Source of the DNA: Planctomycetota bacterium | GTDB lineage: Bacteria; Planctomycetota; UBA8108 | Direction: 5' to 3' | DNA: 7,796 nucleotides | Assembly (NCBI GenBank): GCA_022451445.1 | Contig: JAKUSY010000134.1 | Span: 1-7,796 of the forward strand | In this document: in pieces, positions 1-6,784 of the stretch | Layout: every line of letters starts with the position of its first letter | Position numbering within the stretch: position 1 is the stretch's first letter | Made by a program: the position numbers and the translations under genes | The notes under the pieces: model-generated | Database searches by the model: none | Told to the model about the DNA's origin: nothing | What the model saw: only the letters and a program-made list of their open reading frames with translations

Positions 1-1
1 A

Positions 2-811
2 TTCGTGGCGGACCTCACCGCCCTGCGTCGCGCCGCGGCGGCGCGGGCGGCCGGGAGCTTTCCATCGGCCGATGAGGTCGTGCCGCGGGTGTCCCGCGGA
101 GCGCTTATTCTCGGCGGTGGCGGTGGAATGCCGGCCGGTATCGTTCGCCGTTTCATCGATCTCGCCGGGGGCCCGGGCTCCCTGATCGCGGTCATTCCTA
201 CCGCCATGGATGATCCTGTTCCCGGGCGACCCGGAGAAGAGACGATGCTCAGACGGCAGGGAGCCCGGAACCTGGTCGTGCTGCACGGCCGCAGCCCCGG
301 GGACCTCAGGGCGAAACGATTCGCCGCGGTCCTCCAGGAGGCCCGGGGGATCTGGTTCTGCGGCGGCCGACAGTGGCGGCTGGTCGATGCCTACGGTGAC
401 ACGGAGGTCGAGCGACTCTTTCACGGGGTTCTCCGGAGAGGAGGCGTGATCGGGGGCAGCTCGGCCGGAGCTTCCATCCAGGCCTCCTATATGGTGCGCG
501 GCAACCCGCTCGGCAACCGGGAGATCATGGCGGAGGGATACGAGAGAGGTTTCGGCTTTCTTCCCGGGGCGGCGGTCGATCAGCACTTCAGCCAGCGCGG
601 CCGGCTGGCTGACATGGAAGCCCTGGTGGCTCGTTTTCCCCAGCTGCTGGGCATCGGCCTCGATGAGAGCACCGCCATCGTGGTCAGCGGCTCGGCGGCG
701 GAGGTCCTGGGAATCCACAAGGCGCATTTCTACGCCCGGGGCAGGCGAAGCAGCCTGGCGGCGGGGGCTTATTACGATCTCAAGAGAAGGGTTGTGATGC
801 CGGTGCGTTGA
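2..811 (+). CDS. Peptidase S51 / cyanophycinase-like protein, 5' end probably outside the window
   Basis: This is a class-I glutamine-amidotransferase-fold serine hydrolase of the peptidase S51 / cyanophycinase-like group. Family members cleave beta-Asp-Arg dipeptides from cyanophycin or alpha-Asp dipeptides; the substrate here is unknown. Counting from the GTG at position 5, a glycine-rich strand-loop (ALILGGGGGMP) lies at residues 33-43, FCGGRQW at 118-124, and the nucleophile elbow GGSSAGAS at 150-157, with Ser153 as predicted nucleophile. VDQHF with a following RxR is at 191-200 and GIGLDEST at 216-223; the His and acidic residues of these last two motifs are expected to complete the active site. 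GTG at 5 could start a 268-residue protein, but the frame is still open at 2-4 and any ribosome site would lie outside the window. Homologues as I remember them have a longer N-terminus, often with a signal peptide, so I treat the gene as 5'-partial. It ends in TGA, one base from the convergent SMP-30 stop. The family call is solid. True cyanophycin cleavage is not shown, and no cyanophycin synthetase is visible. Confidence 0.88.
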   Translation, partial: FVADLTALRRAAAARAAGSFPSADEVVPRVSRGALILGGGGGMPAGIVRRFIDLAGGPGSLIAVIPTAMDDPVPGRPGEETMLRRQGARNLVVLHGRSPGDLRAKRFAAVLQEARGIWFCGGRQWRLVDAYGDTEVERLFHGVLRRGGVIGGSSAGASIQASYMVRGNPLGNREIMAEGYERGFGFLPGAAVDQHFSQRGRLADMEALVARFPQLLGIGLDESTAIVVSGSAAEVLGIHKAHFYARGRRSSLAAGAYYDLKRRVVMPVR

Positions 812-812
812 C

Positions 813-1733
813 TCAGGGCTTTGCAGGAGGGGCCTGGTGAGGGGAGAAGAGCAGGCCCCTGACCTTCGTTTTGCGCCGGTAGACCTTGTCGCTGGAGGTG
901 ACGTAGAGTGTCTGCAGCCCCTTGCCGGCGAAGACGACATTCGAGAGAAAAGCCTTCTGGGGCCTGGATATCACGCCGCTGATCCGTCCCTGGGTATCGA
1001 AGACCTGCAGGCCGGCATGGGTGGCGACGTAGAGCCGGCCATCGCGGTCTGTCGTCATGCCGTCCGCGCCGCTCTGGGGTGCCTTGTCCCGGGTGAGGCG
1101 CATGGTGTAGTAGGCCTGCTTGTGGGCGAGGCCGCCGTCTTTTTCGATCCGGAAGGTCCAGAGACTCGATGAGTTCGTGTCGGCCACCACCAGGGTGCCC
1201 TGGTCCGGCCAGAGAATGATGCCGTTGGGCCGCTCGATTCCTTCGTCAACGACTCTCTTGTTGCGCTGTGGATCGACGTACCAGACTCGCCTGGCGCGCG
1301 GATCGGTGAAGTAGACCCCTCCCTTGCCGGTGACGACCAGGTCATTGGCTCGTACATCTGAGGCGATGACCTCGAGCTTGCCCTCGGGGTCGTAGGCGAC
1401 AATTCTTCTCTTCGCTCCCTGGGTGCAGTAGAGCTTTCCGCCCGGTCCGAACATCATGCCGCCCGGGCGCCCGGCATCGCTGACGAAGACCCCCGGCTTG
1501 CCCCTGTCGTCGAGACGGTAGATCGTGTCTCCCGGAACATCTGTGAAGTACAGCCGGCCAGCGGGATCGCAGGCGGGCCCCTCGGTAAACTTATAGCCCT
1601 CACCCACCAGCTCCCACCCCTCACCGTCGATGAGGACCTGCTCCAGGGGCGTGTCCTGGGCCGGCAGGCCTCCTGCGAAGAGGACAAGCAGCAGATGGGC
1701 GGCCAGGCGCTGGCCGGGCACGGCGTGTTTCAT
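813..1733 (-). CDS. Secreted SMP-30/gluconolactonase/LRE-family beta-propeller
   Basis: This is a 306-residue six-bladed beta-propeller hydrolase of the SMP-30/gluconolactonase family. Members are metal-dependent lactonases or esterases acting on sugar lactones. The start chosen is the ATG at 1733-1731: it opens a signal peptide (MKHAVPG, hydrophobic core about residues 11-22, likely cleavage after LPA at 23-25), has GGGGGAG just upstream, and its ATG overlaps the esterase stop as ATGA. A 20-codon upstream extension in the same frame is charged and would bury the signal peptide, so I reject it. Metal-ligand positions of the family are recognisable: Glu51 in FTEGP, Asn130 in RANDLV, Asn170 in RPNGI and Asp224 in GADGM. 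Repeated blade-like motifs (LYFTD, VYFTD, LYVAT, LYVTS) run through the protein. It is the distal gene of the minus-strand group and is probably translationally coupled to the esterase, which suggests the two act on the same exported substrate. The exact substrate cannot be read from the sequence. Confidence 0.9.
   Translation of the reverse strand: MKHAVPGQRLAAHLLLVLFAGGLPAQDTPLEQVLIDGEGWELVGEGYKFTEGPACDPAGRLYFTDVPGDTIYRLDDRGKPGVFVSDAGRPGGMMFGPGGKLYCTQGAKRRIVAYDPEGKLEVIASDVRANDLVVTGKGGVYFTDPRARRVWYVDPQRNKRVVDEGIERPNGIILWPDQGTLVVADTNSSSLWTFRIEKDGGLAHKQAYYTMRLTRDKAPQSGADGMTTDRDGRLYVATHAGLQVFDTQGRISGVISRPQKAFLSNVVFAGKGLQTLYVTSSDKVYRRKTKVRGLLFSPHQAPPAKP
828..860 (+). terminator. Perfect 9-bp inverted repeat just after the S51 stop, possible terminator
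   Basis: AGGGGCCTG at 828-836 is perfectly complementary to CAGGCCCCT at 852-860, with a 15-base loop. It starts 17 bases after the S51 stop codon. A short T-rich stretch follows on the plus strand (CTTCGTTTT, ending at 872); there is no T tract on the minus side. It therefore fits a weak intrinsic terminator or RNA 3'-end hairpin for the plus-strand gene better than one for the minus-strand operon. The arms lie inside the SMP-30 gene and encode its RGL and QAP residues near the C-terminus. The repeat is directly seen; terminator function is inferred. Confidence 0.4.
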
Positions 1734-2638
1734 CTCTCTCCCCCGTCGTCCTTGCCGGCTTTTTTCTCGGGTACGGGTTTCCAGTCTCTCCACAGCCAGC
1801 GCAGGGTGTCGGGGAGAATGGAGCCGCCATGCTTTCCGTTGTGGCCTCCTTCGCCGAAGACGAAACCGAAATCGTATTTGCTGAACTTCAGGGCGGCGGC
1901 CATCTGGTGGTTGGCCAGGGGCCAGCTGCCGTGGAGATTGTCGAGATCGTTCGCTCCATCCTGCAGGAAGACCCGGATGTTCTTGCGCTCGGTCTTGCGG
2001 ATGATGCTGGGGTAGACGTGCCCGCCGCGGATGTTGGTGAAGCTTCCGACGTGGCTGACGACCTTGTGGAAATAGTCCGGTCTCTCCCAGGCGGCGGTGA
2101 AGGCGCAGATCCCGCCGGAGCTGATGCCGGCGATGGCCCGCATCCGGGGATCATCGGTCAGCTTGTAGTTTTTTCCGACCGCCGGGATGATCTCCTCGGC
2201 GAGAAAACGAACGTATTGGTCGCTGAGGGTGTCGTATTCGAAGCTCCGGTTCCTTCTCGCCCTGGCCCCCTTCTTTGAGGCCGGGACCACCCCGGGGTTG
2301 ATGAAGATGCCGATGGTGATGGGCATCTCGCCGGCATGGATCAGGTTGTCGAAGACCACCGTGGCGCGGAACTGGCCTTTTTCGTTCACATACCACTTGC
2401 CGTCCTGGAAGACCATCACCGCGGCCGCCGCTGAACCGTCGTATTGGGCGGGGACGTAGACCCAGTAGTCACGCTCGGTGCCGGGGAAGATCTCGCTCTT
2501 GTGGCTGTGCCTCGAGACCTTGCCGGCAGGGGTTCCTTCCCTGCGTTTTGAGTCCGCGCCGAGCGCGTATTGCTCATCGCCGGCGCCGGCCCGGGCGGCG
2601 CATAGCGACAGGACCACGAACGCGATGGAATATCTCAT
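1730..2638 (-). CDS. Secreted esterase of the esterase D / enterochelin-esterase-like family (alpha/beta hydrolase)
   Basis: A 302-residue alpha/beta-hydrolase of the PF00756-type putative esterase family, which hydrolyses carboxylic esters such as acyl- or feruloyl-sugars and siderophore esters. Residues 1-19 form a signal peptide (MRYSIAFVVLSLCAARAGA) with AxA cleavage options after residue 17 or 19, so the mature enzyme is exported. The domain opens with the RDYWVYVPAQYDG strand at 56-68 and VMVFQDG at 74-80. The nucleophile elbow is AGISSGG at 170-176, with Ser173 predicted as nucleophile. The acid is probably Asp227 or Asp231 in LQDGANDLDN, and the catalytic His is probably His266 in EGGHNGKH. 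The C-terminal tail is charged and lysine-rich. The ATG at 2638 has GGAGAAG five bases upstream. The stop overlaps the SMP-30 start by four bases, so the two are probably made together. The neighbour suggests a sugar ester or lactone substrate rather than a siderophore, but that is inference. Confidence 0.88.
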   Translation of the reverse strand: MRYSIAFVVLSLCAARAGAGDEQYALGADSKRREGTPAGKVSRHSHKSEIFPGTERDYWVYVPAQYDGSAAAAVMVFQDGKWYVNEKGQFRATVVFDNLIHAGEMPITIGIFINPGVVPASKKGARARRNRSFEYDTLSDQYVRFLAEEIIPAVGKNYKLTDDPRMRAIAGISSGGICAFTAAWERPDYFHKVVSHVGSFTNIRGGHVYPSIIRKTERKNIRVFLQDGANDLDNLHGSWPLANHQMAAALKFSKYDFGFVFGEGGHNGKHGGSILPDTLRWLWRDWKPVPEKKAGKDDGGER

Positions 2639-2682
2639 CAGAGCTTCTCCCTGGTTATTTACCTGTTTCAGCCGCTGCCGGA

Positions 2683-2712
2683 ATTATAAGCGCTGGAGAC
2701 TTTTAGCAGGAA
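2683..2712 (-). promoter_or_regulatory. Candidate sigma-70-type promoter for the esterase/SMP-30 pair
   Basis: On the minus strand a perfect TATAAT lies at 2688-2683, in an otherwise GC-rich 79-bp gap between the ligase stop and the esterase start. The -35 region is poor: TTCCTG at 2712-2707, 18 bases upstream, matches the consensus at only two positions. Transcription would start near 2676 and give a leader of about 38 bases carrying the esterase GGAGAAG. This would let the pair be expressed separately from the ligase. I see no convincing terminator in this gap, so read-through from the ligase is also possible. Confidence 0.38.
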
Positions 2713-2717
2713 GGTCT

Positions 2718-4673
2718 TTAGGCGTCCAGGAGAGCGAAGAACTCCTCTTCCGAGAGGATGTCCACATCGAGGTCGCGCGCCTTCCTGGCCTTGGAGGACT
2801 TCGAGTCGGGGTTCGCCAGGACCAGGTGGTCGAGCTTCGAGGTCACGTCCTTGAGAGAGCGTCCGCCGTTGGCCTTGACCAGGCCCTGCAGCTGTTTGCG
2901 GGTGAAGCGCTTCTCGGTTCGCGGATTGATACGCTTGATGGCCCCTGTGAAGCAGAAGGTTTTTCCATTCAGGACTCCATCGATCTCTTCGGCCGGTTCG
3001 CCCTTGCGTGGCTCAACCCCCAGGCGCTTGAGCTTCTTGATAAGCTCTGCGCGCTTCTGAAGGCCAGCAACGATTCCGTCGGCGGAGATGTCGGCGAAGC
3101 CCTTGACGGCGGCGATCTCGCCGGAGGTCATCGCCAGGAGCTGCTCGAGGGTGACAATGCCTTCGTCGATGAGCATGCGGGCGCGCTGGCGTGAGAAGCC
3201 GGTGATGTTGAGGGCCGCGATGAAGCGCTCGAGCGGGGGATTCCTGGTCTCTTCGATGTTCTGGATGATCTTGGCGGCGAGAGTGTCCCCCATTCGCTCG
3301 AGCGGGACGAGCGACTCGCTCGAGAGCGCGTAGAGGTCAGCCGGATCTTCCAGGAGCCTGGCCTCGATCAGGGTGCCGACCCATTTCTCACCTAGGGAAT
3401 CGATCTCCAGGGAGTTGATCCACTTCAGGATGTCGCCGTAGGTCTTCCCGGGGCACTCGTCGCTTGGGCAGACCAGGTATTTTCCGTCCATGGCAAGCAG
3501 GGTTTCGCAGCTCGGGCAGGTCTTTGGGGGTACGGGGTTTTTCCCGCCGCCGGGTTCGAGGACCCGTACGACTTTCGGGATGACATCTCCCCGGCGCTCT
3601 ACGAAGACCGTATCACCGATGCGGAGGTCGAGCTCGGCGATGGCGTCGATGTTGTGAAGGGTGGCGTTGGCGACCGTTACGCCGGCGATCTGCACCGGCG
3701 CCAGGCGGGCCACGGGAGTGAGCCTCGAGCCGAGGCCGAGGGACCAGTCGACAGCCAGCAGCTTCGTGGCGCTGCCGGAGGAGGGAAATTTGTACGCCAT
3801 GGCGTAGCGCGGCCGGTTCTGGCGGCTGCCGAGCTCCCGCTGTAGCGCGATCGAGTCCGAACGTACGACCAGGCCGTCGATCTCGTAGTCCAGCTCGAAT
3901 CGTTTGCCGTTCGCTTCCCCGTCTCCTTCATAGAGGTCGTAGATCTCGAGAAGTCCCTCCATCGTCTGGTCAAAATAGCTTACGGCCACCGCGAGACCGA
4001 GCTCATCCGAGAGGTAGCCCATCTTTTCCTTCTCGCTTTCGAACTCGCGGCCGATGCTGAGCACATCGTAGAAGAAGAGCTCGAAGTACTTATTCAACGA
4101 CCGATCACCGTGTTTTTTCCTGACGGTCACGCTGACGGTATTGCGGGGATTGGCGAAATCTTTTTCTTTGAAGTGCTCCTCGAAGGTGCTGAGACGCAGG
4201 ATGACCTCGCCGCGGACGCTGCCGGTGAAGGGGCTGGGGAGCTCCGTGGAGATGTTGCTGAAATGTACCGCGTTGTGGCTTACAACCTCGCCCGTGAAGC
4301 CATTCCCGCGGGTGATCGCGTCAACGAGCCGGCCCTCCTGGTATTCGAGCTCGAGGCTGATGCCGTCAAGCTTCTCCTGGATGAGAAAGAGCGGCCCGGC
4401 CTTCTCCACCCAGAGCTCCAGCTTTTCCTCCGTGACCTTGTCGAGCGATCCCATCGGGATGCGGTGTTCCTTGGTGGGCAGGCCGACCTGGTCGAGATCG
4501 ATGGGAGCGCCTACCTCGGCGAGAGCCTCGCTGTGGGGGTCGAGCTCCTTCAGCTTGTCGATCAGCTCATCGAATTCCGCATCGCTGAGCTCGGGCTGCT
4601 TGTTGTAATACAGCCGGCGGTGGCGGCGGATATCCTCCTCGAGGGCTTTGAGCTGCTCTTTCTTGCCGGCCAT
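2718..4673 (-). CDS. ligA: NAD+-dependent DNA ligase, LigA-type but divergent in conserved motifs
   Basis: A 651-residue, complete-looking NAD+-dependent DNA ligase (canonical LigA is about 670), which seals nicks in duplex DNA through a ligase-adenylate. Domain Ia is at about 1-60, with LYY at 21-23 and SDAEFD at 30-35. In the adenylation domain, Lys101 in EKLDG is the predicted AMP acceptor, followed by TRGNGFTGE, RGEV (Glu156), FANPRN at 173-178, YEIDG (Asp266) and AYKFP (Lys295). The OB fold spans roughly 305-372 (LTPVARLAPV, NATLHN, RRGDVIPKVV). A zinc finger has Cys386, Cys389, Cys402 and Cys407. Helix-hairpin-helix repeats lie at about 420-545 and a BRCT domain at about 567-651 (NGKTFCFTGA). 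Oddities: AAGSLRQ after NPRN reads TVSVTVRK; the lysine after motif IV is Arg271; VGRTG in the OB fold reads LGLGS; HFxSR before the HhH domain is lost. The ATG at 4673 has GAGGAAG seven bases upstream. Activity is likely, but a specialised second ligase is plausible. Confidence 0.9.
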   Translation of the reverse strand: MAGKKEQLKALEEDIRRHRRLYYNKQPELSDAEFDELIDKLKELDPHSEALAEVGAPIDLDQVGLPTKEHRIPMGSLDKVTEEKLELWVEKAGPLFLIQEKLDGISLELEYQEGRLVDAITRGNGFTGEVVSHNAVHFSNISTELPSPFTGSVRGEVILRLSTFEEHFKEKDFANPRNTVSVTVRKKHGDRSLNKYFELFFYDVLSIGREFESEKEKMGYLSDELGLAVAVSYFDQTMEGLLEIYDLYEGDGEANGKRFELDYEIDGLVVRSDSIALQRELGSRQNRPRYAMAYKFPSSGSATKLLAVDWSLGLGSRLTPVARLAPVQIAGVTVANATLHNIDAIAELDLRIGDTVFVERRGDVIPKVVRVLEPGGGKNPVPPKTCPSCETLLAMDGKYLVCPSDECPGKTYGDILKWINSLEIDSLGEKWVGTLIEARLLEDPADLYALSSESLVPLERMGDTLAAKIIQNIEETRNPPLERFIAALNITGFSRQRARMLIDEGIVTLEQLLAMTSGEIAAVKGFADISADGIVAGLQKRAELIKKLKRLGVEPRKGEPAEEIDGVLNGKTFCFTGAIKRINPRTEKRFTRKQLQGLVKANGGRSLKDVTSKLDHLVLANPDSKSSKARKARDLDVDILSEEEFFALLDA

Positions 4674-4680
4674 GGAGAGG

Positions 4681-4687
4681 CTTCCTC
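4681..4687 (-). promoter_or_regulatory. Ligase ribosome binding site overlapping the upstream stop codon
   Basis: On the minus strand GAGGAAG at 4687-4681 lies seven bases before the ligase ATG. The site shares bases with the TGA stop of the molybdopterin oxidoreductase (4688-4686). Only 12 bases separate the two genes, so ribosomes finishing the oxidoreductase would sit on the ligase start region. This fixes the ligase start at 4673 and supports co-transcription. Confidence 0.7.
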
Positions 4688-6743
4688 AGATTTTTTTCAA
4701 CGCTACGCGGTTGTCGTGAAAGGTCGAGCCGCCGCCGAGATCGGTCAGTCTGTTCGATGTGAGCGTATTGATGCCGCGTCTTTCGATTCCGTGGGAGGGC
4801 CACCAGGTTCCCTCGGCAACCAAGGTACCCTTGTTGGTGTCTGTTGTCACCTGTGCCTGGAGGCGAACGGAACCATGACAGTTGGAGATCTCGACCTCGT
4901 CGCCGCTCTCGATCTCACCTGAGTCATCCGGATGGATCATGAGCACGGGCCGGCCGCCCTCGCGTCTTCTCGCCTTCTCCAGGTTGCCGAAGGACGAATT
5001 GAGGAACGAATGCGCCGGCGGAGTGATCAGGCGCAGGGGGCAATCGCCGGCTTCTTCTTCCGACTCCCCCTCCCCGGTGAAATCGATCAGCGCCGGAAGG
5101 CCCTGCTCCTCGAGCTCGGTGGAATAGAACTCGAGCTTTCCCGAGGGGGTGTTGAATCGTTCGGCGAAGCCGGCGGTCTTCCTGGGGATGTTCAGCCGGG
5201 TGGTCTCCCCGGCGAGCACGCGATCGGCGTCGACACCCTCGAGGTTGGGATGCGAGCCATCCAGCAGCGCGCGCGCGTGCTCCCTGGTATCCCTGCTGAA
5301 CCAGGGGTCATCGTAGCCCAGCTTCTTTGCAAGGGCCTGGACGACCTCCAGGTTGGACCTCGATTCTCCCCTCGGCGGGATGGCCTGCTCGGCGTATTGA
5401 AGGTAGAGATGCCCATAGGCCTTGTAGAGGTCGGCGTATTCGGCGAAGGTCGGCGCCGGCAGGACGATGTCGGCATAGCGGGCGGTGTCGGTGAGGAACC
5501 GCTCGTGCACCACCGTGAAGAGATCCTCCCTGGAGAGACCCTCGCGTACCTTCGTCTGCAGGGGGGCGGTGGCCGCGGGGTTCGTCCCGTGGACGTAGAG
5601 GAACCTGATCGGCGGCTCCTGCCATTCGCACAGGGCGGGTCCGATGTCGGTCATGTTCAGGACGCGGGGCTTCCCTCTCAGCCAGTCCGGGCGGGTGACG
5701 GCATCTAGGTTGAGCTCGAATTCGCAGCCGGTGTCGTACTGGATGCCGCCGCCGAGGGCCTCGTAGGAGCCCGTGACACCGGCCAGCGCGCAGATGGCCC
5801 GGACCGCTCCGCCGCCCGCGGTGCTTCGCCCGATTCCAATGCCCACCTTGATGAGGGGGGCGCTGGCGGCGCCGATTTGGCGCGCCAGACCTTCTATCTC
5901 TTCTTCCGCCAGGCCGGTGATTTTCGCCGCCTGGGCCGGAGCGAAGCGCGGCAGGACCTCCCGGCTCAGCCGCTTGAAGCCGATGGTTCGGCGCTCGATG
6001 AAGTCCCTGTCGAGGAGCTCATCGCGCTCGAGGATGTGCGCCAGGCTCAGCGCCAGCGCTGCATCGGTTCCGGGTCGTATGCCGATCCATTCATCCGCCA
6101 CCCTCGCCGTGCGGTTGCGGTAGGGGTCGATCACGATCATGCGGGCGCCTTTTTTACGAGCCTCGTCGATGAAGGGCATCAGGTGCACCTGCGTGGTGAC
6201 GACATTGGCTCCCCAGACCAGGACGAGGTCGCTGTGCACCGCGTCTTCGGGATCGACGCAATAGCCGCTTCCAACCGTTACCCGATAGCCTTCGTCGGCG
6301 CCGTAATAACAGATGTTCTGGCGCAGCCGAGTGGCGCCCAGCCGGTTGAAGAGAGCGCTGGGACAGTTGCGGTTCACCAGGCCCATGGTGCCGGCGTAGG
6401 TATATTGGAGGATCGATTCACCACCCGTTTCTTCTTCGGCGAGCGAGATGCGCCCGGCGGTGGCGGCGATGGCCTCCTCCCAGCCGATACGCTCAAAGGC
6501 GCCTTCGCCCTTGGCGCCGCATCTGCGAAGTGGATGGAGGACCCGGTCGCTGGAGTAGACCTGCTGTTCGTAGGTGTTTACCTTGCCGCAGAGAAAGCCT
6601 CTTGTTACGGGGTGGTCGGGATCTCCGCGGAATTGAACAGCCCGGGCGTCACCGGGGCTGTTTCCATCATCCTCGACCGTCACCAGGACACTGCAGGCAT
6701 CCGGGCAGTCGTGGGAGCAGACGGTTTTGACGAGACGGGGCAT
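4686..6743 (-). CDS. Cytoplasmic molybdopterin oxidoreductase (DMSO reductase family, [4Fe-4S])
   Basis: A 685-residue catalytic subunit of the DMSO-reductase superfamily, using a bis-molybdopterin guanine dinucleotide cofactor and one [4Fe-4S] cluster. The cluster motif sits at the extreme N-terminus: Cys9, Cys13, Cys17 and Cys52 (Cx3Cx3Cx34C, CSHDCPDAC). No twin-arginine signal precedes it, so the protein should be cytoplasmic. Cofactor-binding hallmarks are VLVWGAN at 174-180, VIDPYRNRT at 204-212, RPGTDAALALSLAH at 223-236, VHGTNPAA at 384-391 and DIVLPAPTFAEYAD at 425-438. A C-terminal dinucleotide-binding domain runs from about 568 to 683 (HSFLNS, GDEVEI, LTSNRLTDLGGGS). Cys145 in NICYYGADEGYR aligns by my reading with the molybdenum-ligand position of NapA/NasA-like enzymes. 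The best general match is the uncharacterised soluble YyaE-like group; the substrate is unknown. No iron-sulfur, membrane or chaperone subunit is beside it. It is first in the minus-strand group, with the ligase 12 bases downstream. Its start has no purine-rich Shine-Dalgarno sequence. Confidence 0.92.
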   Translation of the reverse strand: MPRLVKTVCSHDCPDACSVLVTVEDDGNSPGDARAVQFRGDPDHPVTRGFLCGKVNTYEQQVYSSDRVLHPLRRCGAKGEGAFERIGWEEAIAATAGRISLAEEETGGESILQYTYAGTMGLVNRNCPSALFNRLGATRLRQNICYYGADEGYRVTVGSGYCVDPEDAVHSDLVLVWGANVVTTQVHLMPFIDEARKKGARMIVIDPYRNRTARVADEWIGIRPGTDAALALSLAHILERDELLDRDFIERRTIGFKRLSREVLPRFAPAQAAKITGLAEEEIEGLARQIGAASAPLIKVGIGIGRSTAGGGAVRAICALAGVTGSYEALGGGIQYDTGCEFELNLDAVTRPDWLRGKPRVLNMTDIGPALCEWQEPPIRFLYVHGTNPAATAPLQTKVREGLSREDLFTVVHERFLTDTARYADIVLPAPTFAEYADLYKAYGHLYLQYAEQAIPPRGESRSNLEVVQALAKKLGYDDPWFSRDTREHARALLDGSHPNLEGVDADRVLAGETTRLNIPRKTAGFAERFNTPSGKLEFYSTELEEQGLPALIDFTGEGESEEEAGDCPLRLITPPAHSFLNSSFGNLEKARRREGGRPVLMIHPDDSGEIESGDEVEISNCHGSVRLQAQVTTDTNKGTLVAEGTWWPSHGIERRGINTLTSNRLTDLGGGSTFHDNRVALKKI

Positions 6744-6784
6744 GGCGTTTTCGGGGTGCGGGGGAGGGTTTTGACTACAGGGGT

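Noticed and set aside
1734..1793. Twenty-codon N-terminal extension of the SMP-30 protein
   Set aside because: It is strongly charged, lies inside the esterase coding region and would displace the signal peptide; the ATGA-overlapping ATG at 1733 has a good ribosome site.
2590..2605. Possible lipobox around Cys13 of the esterase signal peptide (LSLCAA)
   Set aside because: The residue before the cysteine is Leu rather than Gly, Ala or Ser, and ordinary AxA signal-peptidase sites follow.
2639..2717. Possible terminator after the ligase gene
   Set aside because: Only 4-bp complementary arms (AGAC/GTCT) are present and there is no T tract, so no terminator is called.
4110..5708. Plus-strand open frames of 270 and 258 codons opposite the ligase and oxidoreductase
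   Set aside because: They are mirror frames of the two real genes, with no recognisable motif or supported start.
6771..6776. TTGACT resembling a -35 element on the plus strand
   Set aside because: No acceptable -10 element lies 16-18 bases downstream; the nearby TATTTT is only 7 bases away.
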